Part shown: in pieces, positions 34,008-43,119 of the stretch
Numbering within the stretch: position 1 is the stretch's first letter
Layout: every line of letters starts with the position of its first letter
Source: Streptomyces sp. WMMB 322
GTDB taxonomy: Bacteria > Actinomycetota > Actinomycetes > Streptomycetales > Streptomycetaceae
DNA: 64,000 bases
Assembly: GCF_900090145.1 (NCBI RefSeq)
Contig: NZ_FMHI01000001.1
Coordinates: 1 to 64,000, forward strand
Reading direction: 5' to 3'
Made by a program: the position numbers and the translations under genes
The notes under the pieces: model-generated
The model's input: only the letters and a program-made list of their open reading frames with translations
Told to the model about the DNA's origin: nothing
The model's database searches: none

Positions 34008-34077
34008 AAGCCCCGCGGCAGCCGTCGACGACCCGGCTTTCGTCCGTGATCCGCCCGGCGCTGCCTAGGCTTCCGCC

Positions 34078-34653
34078 GTGGACAACACCTCGCACGCCAT
34101 ACGCATCAGACCGGGCGGCCCCGCCGACGTGCCGGCCATCGTGGAGATGCTGGACTCCGCGGTCGTCTGGATGAATTCGCGCGGGAACACCGAGCAGTGG
34201 GGCACCGAACCGTGGTCGCGAAGGCCCGGCGGCGTGGCGCGCATCGAGCGGTACACGACCGAGATGGCCCCGTACATCGCGGAGTCGGACGACACACCCG
34301 CAGGGGTGCTGGTGCTGCACTCCGGGCCCAGCCCGCAGATGCCGATCGCGCAGGCCGAGGAACCCGAGCGGTACGTGCGGCTGCTGGTCTCCCACCGGCG
34401 GTACGCGGGGCTGGGGATCGGGGCGGCGCTGCTGGACCGTGCCGCGGAGGAGGCCCGGCGGAGCGGTGTCGGACTGCTGCGGGTCGACTGCTGGGCGGGC
34501 GGCGGAGGCGAGCTGGTCGCGTTCTACGAGCGCAACGGCTTCACCCGCACCGACGCCTTCCGGCACGGGAGCTGGCCCGGGCAGGTGCTGGCCAGGCGGA
34601 TCGCCGCCCACGCGCAGCCGACCGGCCACACGCGGCCGCCCGCCACCGCGTAG
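34078..34653 (+). CDS. GNAT family N-acetyltransferase
   Basis: 191 residues with a GNAT domain (IRIRPGGPADVPAIVEMLDSA; VRLLVSHRRYAGLGIGAALLDRAAEEARR with the R-x-x-G-x-G/A acetyl-CoA loop; LVAFYERNGFTRTDAF). The Leu-rich PDZ-like middle gives no substrate hint. GTG 34078 follows a -10-like TAGGCT (34066-34071) by 6 bases, so the transcript is probably leaderless. It interrupts the cobalamin genes and is unlikely to be part of the pathway. Confidence 0.82.
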   Translation: MDNTSHAIRIRPGGPADVPAIVEMLDSAVVWMNSRGNTEQWGTEPWSRRPGGVARIERYTTEMAPYIAESDDTPAGVLVLHSGPSPQMPIAQAEEPERYVRLLVSHRRYAGLGIGAALLDRAAEEARRSGVGLLRVDCWAGGGGELVAFYERNGFTRTDAFRHGSWPGQVLARRIAAHAQPTGHTRPPATA

Positions 34654-34745
34654 CCGGTCACCGTCCGCGCGGCCCTGACCGGCACTCGCCCGGCGGCTCG
34701 CGGCACGGCCCACGAGGGTCAGGCCCACGCGGTCCCGCCCCGCCC

Positions 34746-36371
34746 TTACCGGCCGGCTTCTCCCGGCGAGTACCGGCGCGGGGTCCACACGACTTCCTGA
34801 CCGTTGCCGCGCCGTACGGTCCGGCTCTGCGACGAGCCGACGAGGAGGATCGTGCGCATGCCGATCTCGTCCGGTTCGAGATCGGCGAGACGCACGGTCC
34901 GTACGGTCTCGCCGGGGCCGCCGACATCCGTGGCCACGACGACGGGGGTGTCCGGCGCCCGGTGCTGCAGCAGCAGTTCCCGGGCCTTGCCCACCTGCCA
35001 GGTGCGGCTCTGCGAACCGGGGTTGTAGAGGGCGAGCACCAGGTCGGCGGCTGCGGCGGCGTGCAGGCGCTGGGCGATGACGTCCCACGGCTTGAGCCGG
35101 TCGGAGAGCGAGATGGTCGCGTAGTCGTGCCCGAGGGGCGCGCCCGCGCGGGCCGCTGCGGCGTTGGCGGCGGTGACGCCCGGCAGAACGCGCACCGGAA
35201 CGTGCGTGTACCGGTCCTGCGACGCAGCTTCCAGCACCGCGGTGGCCATCGCGAACACTCCCGGGTCGCCTCCGGAGACGACGGCCACGCGCCGGCCGTG
35301 TGCCGCCAACTCCAGTGCGAACTCCGCGCGTTCGGACTCCACGCGGTTGCCCGAGCTGTGGCGGCCCTGACCGGGACGCACGGGGACGCGGTCTAGGTAG
35401 GTCGTGTAGCCGACGAGGTCGTCGGCCGTGGCCAGAGCGCCTCGCGTCTCCGGGGTCAGCCACAGGGGGCCCGCCGGGCCGGTCCCCACGACGACGACCT
35501 CGCCCGGACGCTGCTCCGGCGCCCCTTCCCGCTCCTGCGCCGCTTCCCGCTCCTGCGCCCCTTCCGGCTCCCGTTCCCGTTCGTGCGCCCCTTCTCGCTC
35601 CCGCTCCTGTGCCCGCTCTCCGCCCGGCGTCTTCGCGCCCGCCCGGCTCGGCAGCACCGCCACCGAGAAGTACGGCACCGAACCCGCGTCGACGTCGGCC
35701 AGCCTCCCGGTGCGCTCCCCCTCCATCGTCGCCCGCTCCACGTACCGTGCCTCGGCCAGGCGTCCCGAACTCTCCAGCGCCTGACGGGTCTTGGTGAAGG
35801 TGCGGCCGAGCTTCATCACGACCGCCGGGTCGGCCGAGGCCATACGTGCCGTGAGCTCCTCCTCCGGCAGGGTGCCCGGCAGGATCGTCAGCACCTCCTC
35901 GCCCTCGGCCAGCGGGGTGCCCAGCCGGGCCGACGCGGCGCTGACGGACGTCACGCCCGGGACGACCTCCGTGGGGTAACGGCCGGCGAGCCGCTTGTGC
36001 ATGTGCATGTACGAGCCGTAGAAGAGCGGGTCGCCTTCCGCGAGCACCGCGACCGTCCGTCCGGCGTCGAGGTGTGCGGCCAGGCGGCCCGACGCCTCGG
36101 CGTAGAACTCCTCCAACGCCCCCCGGTAGCCCCCGGGATGGTCGGTGCCCTCGGTGGTCACCGGATAGACGAGGGCCTCCTCGACGTGGTCGTCCCGGAT
36201 GTGCCGCGCGGCGATCGACCGGGCGATGGACCTTTTGTGCCGGGCGCTGTGGTAGGCGATCACGTCCGCCTCGGCGATGACTTCGACTGCCCGTACGGTC
36301 ATCAGCGACGGATCGCCCGGGCCGAGCCCGACACCGTAGAGCCTGCCGGCGGTCTGCGTGGACTCGGTCAC
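34746..36371 (-). CDS. cobIJ: Bifunctional precorrin-2 C20- and precorrin-3B C17-methyltransferase
   Basis: 541 residues, two fused tetrapyrrole methylases. N-terminal CobI domain (about 8-240): [67 protein letters not shown]-terminal CobJ domain (about 292-540): [81 protein letters not shown]. Between them is a charged, repeat-built linker (about 248-288: [21 protein letters not shown]...). CobI uses precorrin-2; CobJ contracts the ring after CobG. GTG 36371, whose GTGA overlaps the cobH stop, so translation is coupled. Fused CobIJ is also known in mycobacteria. Confidence 0.93.
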   Translation of the reverse strand: MTESTQTAGRLYGVGLGPGDPSLMTVRAVEVIAEADVIAYHSARHKRSIARSIAARHIRDDHVEEALVYPVTTEGTDHPGGYRGALEEFYAEASGRLAAHLDAGRTVAVLAEGDPLFYGSYMHMHKRLAGRYPTEVVPGVTSVSAASARLGTPLAEGEEVLTILPGTLPEEELTARMASADPAVVMKLGRTFTKTRQALESSGRLAEARYVERATMEGERTGRLADVDAGSVPYFSVAVLPSRAGAKTPGGERAQEREREGAHEREREPEGAQEREAAQEREGAPEQRPGEVVVVGTGPAGPLWLTPETRGALATADDLVGYTTYLDRVPVRPGQGRHSSGNRVESERAEFALELAAHGRRVAVVSGGDPGVFAMATAVLEAASQDRYTHVPVRVLPGVTAANAAAARAGAPLGHDYATISLSDRLKPWDVIAQRLHAAAAADLVLALYNPGSQSRTWQVGKARELLLQHRAPDTPVVVATDVGGPGETVRTVRLADLEPDEIGMRTILLVGSSQSRTVRRGNGQEVVWTPRRYSPGEAGR

Positions 36372-37009
36372 TCTTCTTCGCTCGCAATCGCGTTGAGTGC
36401 CGCGGCGGCGATGGCGCTGCCTCCGCGCCGCCCGCGCACGACCAGGTGTTCAAGACGGGACGGGTGGGAGACGAGGGCGTCCTTCGACTCGGCGGCGCCG
36501 ACGAAGCCGACGGGGACGCCGATGACGGCGGCCGGCCGGGGGGCGCCCTCTTCGATCATCTCCAGAAGCCGGAAGAGTGCCGTGGGTGCGTTGCCGAAGG
36601 CGACGACCGCTCCGCCCATGCGGTCGCGCCACAGTTCGAGGGCGGCCGCGGTGCGGGTGGTGCCCGTCTCCGCGGCCAGTTGCGGCACGGACGGGTCGGA
36701 GAGGGTGCACACCACCTCGTTATCGGCGGGCAGCCGCTTGCGGGTGACGCCGCTGGCGACCATGGCGGTGTCGCAGAGGACGGGCGCTCCCGCCCGCAGG
36801 GCCTCGCGGCCCCGGGCCACGACCGCGGGGGAGTGGACGATGTCGCGTACGAGATCGACCATCCCGCAGGCGTGGATCATGCGGACGGCGACCTGGCTGA
36901 CGTCCGGCGGCAGCCCTGCGAGGTCCGCCTCGGCCCGGATGGTGGCGAAGGACTGCCGGTAGATGGCGGCGCCGTCCTTCTCGTAGTCGAACACTGTGCT
37001 CTCGCTCAT
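36368..37009 (-). CDS. cobH: Precorrin-8X methylmutase
   Basis: 213 residues of the CobH/CbiC family: [35 protein letters not shown] (the His in MIHACG is the catalytic histidine that protonates the ring during C11-to-C12 methyl migration), [31 protein letters not shown] and [16 protein letters not shown]. Converts precorrin-8X to hydrogenobyrinate. ATG 37009; 25 bases after cobG. Co-translated with cobIJ by a 4-base overlap. Confidence 0.95.
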   Translation of the reverse strand: MSESTVFDYEKDGAAIYRQSFATIRAEADLAGLPPDVSQVAVRMIHACGMVDLVRDIVHSPAVVARGREALRAGAPVLCDTAMVASGVTRKRLPADNEVVCTLSDPSVPQLAAETGTTRTAAALELWRDRMGGAVVAFGNAPTALFRLLEMIEEGAPRPAAVIGVPVGFVGAAESKDALVSHPSRLEHLVVRGRRGGSAIAAAALNAIASEEE

Positions 37010-37034
37010 CACTTGACGGGGTGGGGGCTTGACT

Positions 37035-38369
37035 TCAAGGGGTCCGGTCCTCGGGGCTGCTCGTACGTGCTGCCGCCACGTGGGCGGCGACTGCGGCCCG
37101 GCCGGTCGTCGTCGCGGAACGGGTGCGGCCGTCGAGGTCGACCGACACCCGGTAGCCCTCCGGGACCGCCACCACCTCCACGCGGTCGCCGCGCGGGTGG
37201 CCGCACCGGCGCTCGCAGCCGGACCAGTGGACGGGCAGGCGCCCGGGACCGGTGAGCGCCGCGGCGTCGGAGCGCACGTCCGCCAGGGACTTGGCACATC
37301 CGGGGCGTCCGATGCAGGAGCCCACGCCGGACAGGTGCGAGGCGGGGTCGGTGATCAGGCCGGCGGAGGCGAGGACGCGGAGGTGCTCCGCGGCGGCGTC
37401 CGCGGGGACGCCGGGCAGGACGAGGCCGCGCCAGGGCGTCAGCCGCAGCTCCCGGTGCCCGGTGCGGGCGGCGACGGAGACGAGCGTGTCCCACTGTGCG
37501 GCCTCGATCCGGCCCATCGGGGCGAGCACCGACAGCGCCGCGTCACCGTGCGGTCCGTGCACCGCACCGGGCGGCGGGGGGCCGGACGTGCGCGGTCCCG
37601 GCGGTTCCGGCGACGTGGTGGCGGCGACGCCGCTCCCGTCGAGACGGCGGAGGACCGTGTCCGTCAACTCGTCGATGCCGTCCGGCAGTTCGCCGATCCG
37701 CCAGGCTTGCCCGGCCCTTGCGGCAGGGGTCTGAAGAAACGCTTCGGCTGTGAGGAGCGCCGCCAGCGGCGCAGCAGACGACGGGACTTGGACGGCGGGC
37801 GCGTGCCCGGGCCCGGCCCGCAGCCACGCCGTGCCTTCCCCTCCCGCGGTCAGCGTGACGTCCGCCCCGAGGTCCGTCATGTCCCCGCGGCCGTCGTCGA
37901 GAGCGAAGAGGAACCGTCCGGACAGAGCGTGAGCGGATTCACTCCCGCACAGCATTCCGTCCAACGTGCGCAGCCACGGCCGGACATCGCCGTGTCCGCG
38001 GCCGTCGAGACCGGCCAGCGGCGACGCGACGACGTTGCGCACCCGCTCGTGGAGGTGCGAGGGAAGCAGACCGGCCGCACCGAGGAGCCCGGCCAACTCC
38101 CCTCCGCAGCCCGCCTCCAGCGCCCGCAGCTGGACATTGCCGCGGGAGGTGAGATGCAGGTCCCCGTCACCGAACCGCCGTGCGGCGGCCGCGAGAGCCT
38201 CGGCCTGCGGGACGGAGAGAATCCCGCCGGGCACACGGACCCGGGCGAGTGCCCCGTCGTCCGCCTCGTGCAGGCGCAAAGCCCCTGGGCAGGCGTCGCC
38301 GCGGTCCCGAATCGGCTTCGTGTCCTGGGCAAATGACCGGACCGGGGCGCTGCACATGGCGGCGAGCAT
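37035..38369 (-). CDS. cobG: Precorrin-3B synthase CobG (4Fe-4S monooxygenase)
   Basis: 444 residues with two ferredoxin/sulfite-reductase repeat halves: [16 protein letters not shown] and [16 protein letters not shown], and the iron-sulfur cluster Cys set in [14 protein letters not shown] ... [11 protein letters not shown]. CobG uses oxygen to make precorrin-3B, which marks an aerobic pathway. Of several in-frame starts I prefer ATG 38369: TAGGAC (38377-38382, minus strand) lies 7 bases upstream, a leaderless arrangement. First gene of cobG-cobH-cobIJ. The B12 riboswitch in the same divergent region faces the other way. Confidence 0.9.
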   Translation of the reverse strand: MLAAMCSAPVRSFAQDTKPIRDRGDACPGALRLHEADDGALARVRVPGGILSVPQAEALAAAARRFGDGDLHLTSRGNVQLRALEAGCGGELAGLLGAAGLLPSHLHERVRNVVASPLAGLDGRGHGDVRPWLRTLDGMLCGSESAHALSGRFLFALDDGRGDMTDLGADVTLTAGGEGTAWLRAGPGHAPAVQVPSSAAPLAALLTAEAFLQTPAARAGQAWRIGELPDGIDELTDTVLRRLDGSGVAATTSPEPPGPRTSGPPPPGAVHGPHGDAALSVLAPMGRIEAAQWDTLVSVAARTGHRELRLTPWRGLVLPGVPADAAAEHLRVLASAGLITDPASHLSGVGSCIGRPGCAKSLADVRSDAAALTGPGRLPVHWSGCERRCGHPRGDRVEVVAVPEGYRVSVDLDGRTRSATTTGRAAVAAHVAAARTSSPEDRTP

Positions 38370-38417
38370 ACCCACCGTCCTACCGGGCCGTATGTCCCGC
38401 ATTCCGAGTGTGACCCT

Positions 38418-38423
38418 TACTAT
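38418..38423 (+). promoter_or_regulatory. -10 element for cobN transcript
   Basis: TACTAT at 38418-38423 is the only clear -10-like hexamer upstream of the riboswitch, placed so that the RNA would begin at the riboswitch's 5' strand. No good -35 is visible. Confidence 0.4.
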
Positions 38424-38425
38424 GC

Positions 38426-38562
38426 CTGTCGGTGGGCCCGCAGGTCCGCCGCCGCCAAAGACGGCGACATGGGAGGAAGCCCGGTGCGAATCCGGCGCGG
38501 TCCCGCCACTGTGAGCCCGGCCACCACGGCCGGGTGAGCCAGGAACTCCCGCCGTCCGACAC
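38426..38562 (+). promoter_or_regulatory. Cobalamin (B12) riboswitch
   Basis: The conserved aptamer core reads GGAGGAAGCCCGGTGCGAAT..CCGGCGCGGTCCCGCCACTGTGA (38472-38513), followed by the GAGCCAGGAACTCCC arm (38536-38550) and a closing GTCGG/CCGAC pairing. All B12-box elements are present. It ends about 40 bases before the cobN start and near its ribosome site (GAGGAAGG, 38584), so adenosylcobalamin should repress cobN at translation initiation. Confidence 0.93.
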
Positions 38563-38602
38563 CACCCGGGGCGCGGACACCCCGAGGAAGGCCAGACGCC
38601 GC

Positions 38603-41600
38603 GTGATTCTTCTGCTGTCGACCTCCGACACCGATCTGCTCAGCGCCCGCGCCTCGGACGGGCCCGTGTCCTACCGGTTCGCCAATCCGTCCCGGCTGCC
38701 GCTCGACGAACTGCCCGCTCTGCTCGACGGCGTGGACCTCGTCGTCGTACGGCTCCTGGGCGGCATCCGCGCCTGGGAGGACGGGCTCGGCCAACTCCTC
38801 GGCGACGGGCGCCCCGTTGTCGTTCTCACCGGTGAACAGGCGCCCGACGCACAGCTGATGGCTTCCTCGACCGTCCCCGTGGGCATCGCCGCCGAGGCCC
38901 ACGCCTATCTGGCCCACGGCGGGCCCGCCAACCTCGAACAGCTCGCCCGCTTCCTCTCCGACACGGTGCTCCTGACCGGTCACGGCTTCGAGTCCCCTTC
39001 TCCCGCCCCCAGTTGGGGACCGCTGGTCAGGGAGGCGAAGACCACCGCGGGCACGGACGGCACCGTCGGTACCGACGACACGGGCGGCACCGACGGCCCC
39101 ACCGTCGCCGTGCTCTACTACCGCGCCCACCACATGAGCGGCAACACCGGCTTCGTGGAGGCCTTCTGCGACGCCGTCGAAGCGGCCGGCGGCCGTCCGC
39201 TGCCGCTGTACGTCGCCTCGCTCCGCGCGCCCGAGCCGGAACTGGTCGACGAACTGCGCGCCGCGGACGTCATCGTCACCACCGTGCTGGCGGCGGGCGG
39301 CACCCGCCCGGCGGAGGCCTCCGCTGGCGAGGACGACGAGTCGTGGGACGCGGGAGCCCTCACCGGCTTGGACGTGCCGATCCTCCAGGCCCTGTGCCTG
39401 ACCGGCTCGCGGGCCGCCTGGGAGGACAACGACGAGGGCGTCTCCCCGATGGACGCCGCGAGCCAGATAGCGGTGCCCGAGTTCGACGGACGGCTCATCA
39501 CCGTGCCGTTCTCCTTCAAGGAGGTCGACGAGGACGGGCTGCCCTCCTACGTCGCCGACCCCGAACGCGCCGCCAGGGCCTCGGGAATCGCCGTGCGGCA
39601 CGCCCGTCTACGCCGGACACCCGCCGCCCGCAAGCGTCTTGCGCTGGTGCTGTCCGCGTACCCGACCAAGCACTCCAGGATCGGCAACGCCGTGGGACTG
39701 GACACACCGGCGAGCGCCGTGGCCCTGCTGCGACGGCTGCGCGAGGAGGGCTACGACTTCGGCCCCGAGGAGGAGATCCCCGGCCTTGTCTCCGGCGACG
39801 GCGACGAACTGATCCGGGCCCTCATCGAAGCCGGCGGTCACGACCAGGACTGGCTCACCGAGGAGCAACTGGCCCGCAACCCCGTGCGCATCCCGGCCGC
39901 CGACTACCGGCGCTGGTACGACACCCTGCCCGAGGAGCTGCGCACGTCCGTCGAGGAGCACTGGGGCCCGCCGCCCGGCGAGATGTTCGTCGACCGCAGC
40001 CGCAACCCCGAGGGCGACATCGTCCTCGCCGCGCTGCGACGGGGGAATCTCCTCATCCTCATCCAGCCGCCCCGCGGCTTCGGGGAGAACCCGATCGCGA
40101 TCTACCACGACCCCGACCTGCCGCCCTCGCACCACTACCTGGCGGCCTACCGCTGGATCGCCGCCCCCACGGACAAGGGGGGCTTCGGCGCAGACGCGAT
40201 GATCCACCTCGGCAAGCACGGCAACCTGGAGTGGCTGCCCGGAAAGAACGCCGGGCTGTCCGCGGCCTGCGCACCGGACGCCGCGCTCGGGGACCTGCCC
40301 CTGATCTACCCGTTCCTCGTCAACGACCCCGGCGAGGGAACCCAGGCCAAGCGCCGCGTCCACGCCACGCTCGTCGACCATCTCGTACCGCCCATGGCGC
40401 GCGCCGACTCCTACGGCGACATCGCACGCCTGGAGCAACTCCTCGACGAATACGCGCAGATCGCCTCGATGGACCCCCCGAAGCTCCCCGCCATCCGCGC
40501 ACAGATCTGGACCCTCATCCAGGCCGCCCGGCTCGACCACGACCTCGGCCTGGAAGAGCGTCCCGACGACGACGGCTTCGACGACTTCCTCCTCCACGTC
40601 GACGGATGGCTGTGCGAGGTCAAGGACGCCCAGATCCGCGACGGCCTCCACGTGCTGGGCCAGGCACCCACCGGCAGCGTCCGCGTCGACCTGGTTCTCG
40701 CGGTCCTCCGCGCACGCCAGATCTGGGGCGGCTCGGCGACACTGCCCGGTCTGCGGGAGGCGCTCGGCCTCGACGAGTCGGCCGCGACCCGCACCACCGC
40801 CGACGAGGCGGAGGAGACCGCGCGGGCGCTCGTGCAGGCGCTGGAGGACGCCGGCTGGGACCCGGCCGCCGTACCCTCCGGACACGGCGAACAGGTGGAG
40901 CAGATCCTCTCGTTCGCCGCACGGGAGGTCGTGCCGCGCCTGGCCGCCACCACCGCCGAACTCGACAACGCCGTCCACGCCCTGGCCGGCGGCTTCGTTC
41001 CCGCGGGCCCGTCCGGTTCGCCGCTGAGGGGCCTCGTCAACGTCCTGCCGACCGGCCGCAACTTCTACTCCGTGGACCCCAAGGCGGTCCCGTCGCGTCT
41101 GGCGTGGGAGACCGGCCAGGCCCTCGCCGACTCGCTGCTGACGCGCTACCGCGAGGACAACGGCCACTGGCCGGCGTCCGTTGGACTCTCCCTGTGGGGA
41201 ACGAGCGCGATGCGCACCGCCGGTGACGACATCGCCGAGGCGCTGGCCCTGCTGGGCATCCGCCCCGTCTGGGACGACGCCTCCCGCCGGATCACCGGCC
41301 TGGAACCGGTGCCTCTGGACGAGCTGAACCGTCCCCGCATCGACGTCACCCTCCGCATCTCGGGCTTCTTCCGGGACGCCTTCCCGCACGCCGTCGGCCT
41401 GCTCGACGACGCGGTTCGTCTGGCCGCCTCGCTCGACGAACCGCACGAGGACAACCACGTACGTGCCCACACCCAGCAGGAGTTGGCCGACCACGGCGAC
41501 GAACGGCGCGCCACCACCCGCATCTTCGGCTCCCGCCCCGGTACGTACGGAGCCGGACTGCTCCAGCTGATCGACTCCCGCGACTGGCGCACCGACGCCG

Positions 41601-42238
41601 ACCTCGCGGAGGTCTACACGGCGTGGGGCGGCTACGCCTACGGGCGGGAGCTGGACGGACGCCCCGCCCGCGCGGAGATGGAAAACGCCTACCGGCGCAT
41701 CGCCGTCGCCGCGAAGAACACCGACACCCGTGAGCACGACATCGCCGACTCCGACGACTACTTCCAGTACCACGGCGGAATGGTCGCCACGGTACGGGCG
41801 CTGCGCGGCACGGCACCCGAGGCCTACATCGGCGACTCGACCCGTCCCGAGACGGTGCGCACCCGAAGCCTCCTCGAGGAGACCTCGCGCGTCTTCCGTT
41901 CCCGCGTGGTCAACCCCAAGTGGATCGAGGCGATGCGACGCCACGGCTACAAGGGAGCCTTCGAACTCGCCGCCACCGTCGACTATCTCTTCGGTTACGA
42001 CGCCACCACCGACGTCGTCGCCGACTGGATGTACGACAAGCTCACCGAGACCTACGTGCTGGACCCGGTCAACCGCGAATTCCTCGAACAGGCCAACCCC
42101 TGGGCGCTGCACGGCATCGCGGAACGCCTGCTGGAAGCCCAGTCGCGAGGCATGTGGGCCAAGCCCGACCCCAGGTTGCTCGAAGCGCTGCGCGAGGTCT
42201 ACCTGGAGGCGGAAGGGAACCTGGAGAGCGACGAGTGA
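38603..42238 (+). CDS. cobN: Aerobic cobaltochelatase subunit CobN
   Basis: 1211 residues, usual CobN length. N-terminal domain with LLLSTSDTDLLSARA and NTGFVEAFCDAVEAAGG; central YPTKHSRIGNAVGLDTPASAVALL (CobN/MgChlH block), ALRRGNLLILIQPPRGFGENPIAIYHDPDLPPSHHYLAAYRWIA and MIHLGKHGNLEWLPGKNAGLS (active-site His/Lys block); C-terminal GGYAYGRELDGRPARAEMENAYRRIAVAAKNTD and MVATVRALRGTAPEAYIGDSTRPETVRTRSL. Inserts Co2+ with two AAA+ subunits not in this window. GTG 38603 has GAGGAAGG 11 bases upstream. Controlled by the upstream riboswitch and followed by two hairpins. Confidence 0.96.
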   Translation: MILLLSTSDTDLLSARASDGPVSYRFANPSRLPLDELPALLDGVDLVVVRLLGGIRAWEDGLGQLLGDGRPVVVLTGEQAPDAQLMASSTVPVGIAAEAHAYLAHGGPANLEQLARFLSDTVLLTGHGFESPSPAPSWGPLVREAKTTAGTDGTVGTDDTGGTDGPTVAVLYYRAHHMSGNTGFVEAFCDAVEAAGGRPLPLYVASLRAPEPELVDELRAADVIVTTVLAAGGTRPAEASAGEDDESWDAGALTGLDVPILQALCLTGSRAAWEDNDEGVSPMDAASQIAVPEFDGRLITVPFSFKEVDEDGLPSYVADPERAARASGIAVRHARLRRTPAARKRLALVLSAYPTKHSRIGNAVGLDTPASAVALLRRLREEGYDFGPEEEIPGLVSGDGDELIRALIEAGGHDQDWLTEEQLARNPVRIPAADYRRWYDTLPEELRTSVEEHWGPPPGEMFVDRSRNPEGDIVLAALRRGNLLILIQPPRGFGENPIAIYHDPDLPPSHHYLAAYRWIAAPTDKGGFGADAMIHLGKHGNLEWLPGKNAGLSAACAPDAALGDLPLIYPFLVNDPGEGTQAKRRVHATLVDHLVPPMARADSYGDIARLEQLLDEYAQIASMDPPKLPAIRAQIWTLIQAARLDHDLGLEERPDDDGFDDFLLHVDGWLCEVKDAQIRDGLHVLGQAPTGSVRVDLVLAVLRARQIWGGSATLPGLREALGLDESAATRTTADEAEETARALVQALEDAGWDPAAVPSGHGEQVEQILSFAAREVVPRLAATTAELDNAVHALAGGFVPAGPSGSPLRGLVNVLPTGRNFYSVDPKAVPSRLAWETGQALADSLLTRYREDNGHWPASVGLSLWGTSAMRTAGDDIAEALALLGIRPVWDDASRRITGLEPVPLDELNRPRIDVTLRISGFFRDAFPHAVGLLDDAVRLAASLDEPHEDNHVRAHTQQELADHGDERRATTRIFGSRPGTYGAGLLQLIDSRDWRTDADLAEVYTAWGGYAYGRELDGRPARAEMENAYRRIAVAAKNTDTREHDIADSDDYFQYHGGMVATVRALRGTAPEAYIGDSTRPETVRTRSLLEETSRVFRSRVVNPKWIEAMRRHGYKGAFELAATVDYLFGYDATTDVVADWMYDKLTETYVLDPVNREFLEQANPWALHGIAERLLEAQSRGMWAKPDPRLLEALREVYLEAEGNLESDE

Positions 42239-42244
42239 GCCCGC

Positions 42245-42272
42245 GGCGGGGCGGTGCCGGCACCGCCCCGCC
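42245..42272 (+). terminator. Terminator of cobN
   Basis: A 28-base perfect palindrome (GGCGGGGCGGTGCC then GGCACCGCCCCGCC), starting 7 bases after the cobN stop. Confidence 0.85.
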
Positions 42273-42286
42273 ACCGTGATCCGGCT

Positions 42287-42318
42287 CCGGGTTCGTCCGT
42301 GATCCGCCCGGAACCCGG
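42287..42318 (+). terminator. Second hairpin downstream of cobN
   Basis: CCGGGTTC (42287-42294) pairs with GAACCCGG (42311-42318) around the 16-base loop GTCCGTGATCCGCCCG. It overlaps a 20-base phrase also found at 34039. It may back up the first terminator. The remaining space to 42513 has no recognisable element. Confidence 0.55.
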
Positions 42319-42513
42319 CGGTGAGGCCGTCGGGAAAAGAGTTGGCTCAGCGCCGCTGTGCGCCATTACCGTGCTGCCCGGCCGAGTCGTCTGGGCAAGG
42401 ACGTGCCGATGTACACCCTGTGAGATCTCCCGAACGCTGACTGGTCGCGCGACGCCGCATGTGCGCCGCGCTGCTTCTTGCTGCGGACTTCTCACTGGAA
42501 CCGGTGTACATCT

Positions 42514-43062
42514 GTGTTCATTTACTGGGCAGTCATGCCCACCTGCCTGCCGCTCGTTCGCCGCCGCTGCAACGCGTGCGCGTCCGAGCGCTTCCGGGCG
42601 AGCGGCAAATTCCGCGTCAACGCACACCACAAGCTCATCGACGCCTGGCTCCTCGCGCTCTGCACCACCTGCGGGGAAACGGCGAAGCTCACGGTCCTGG
42701 AGCGGATGAAGGTGCGGTCCATACGACCTGAGCTGCTGGACCGGCTGCACGGCAACGACCCAGGCCTGACAGCCGAGCTGCTCCAGGATCCGGTCGTGCG
42801 GCGCCGCAATCACGTCGCCCTCGACTGGACGGGCGCCTGGCGCCTCGACACCGGCGGCCCGGAGCATCTGGACCGCGAGGTGATCGACGTCTCGGTGCGC
42901 TTCACGGCACGGATTCCCGTCCGGCCGGTGCGGTTGATCGCTGAAGGCTGTGGTCTTTCGAGGGCCGAGGTCGAAAGGCTGATCACGGAGGGGAAGGTCG
43001 TTTCGGCAGTCCGGCTGAGCGGCAGACTCTCCGGCGACTTCACCTTCATGCTCAAGCGCTGA
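42514..43062 (+). CDS. DUF1062 protein with zinc-ribbon cysteines
   Basis: 182 residues. The conserved start VMPTCLPLVRRRCNACASERFRASGKFRVNAHHKLIDAWLLALCTTCGETAKLTVLERMKVRSI has paired CNAC and CTTC knuckles of a zinc ribbon; the C-terminal part (LSRAEVERLITEGKVVSAVRLSGRLSGDFTFML) resembles an S4-like RNA-binding hairpin. DUF1062 function unknown; nucleic acid binding is an inference. I chose GTG 42514 because the Trp-x-Val-x-Pro-Thr-Cys phrase of the family extends upstream of ATG 42535; neither has a strong ribosome site. Confidence 0.78.
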   Translation: MFIYWAVMPTCLPLVRRRCNACASERFRASGKFRVNAHHKLIDAWLLALCTTCGETAKLTVLERMKVRSIRPELLDRLHGNDPGLTAELLQDPVVRRRNHVALDWTGAWRLDTGGPEHLDREVIDVSVRFTARIPVRPVRLIAEGCGLSRAEVERLITEGKVVSAVRLSGRLSGDFTFMLKR

Positions 43063-43078
43063 GCCCTCCGGGGCCGGG

Positions 43079-43109
43079 GGCCTGTCCGGCGAGAGCTGCC
43101 GGACAGGCC
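43079..43109. terminator. Bidirectional terminator
   Basis: GGCCTGTCCGGC (43079-43090), loop GAGAGCT, GCCGGACAGGCC (43098-43109): a perfect 12-bp stem between the convergent DUF1062 and enoyl-CoA hydratase genes. Confidence 0.88.
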
Positions 43110-43119
43110 TCCGGGTTGG

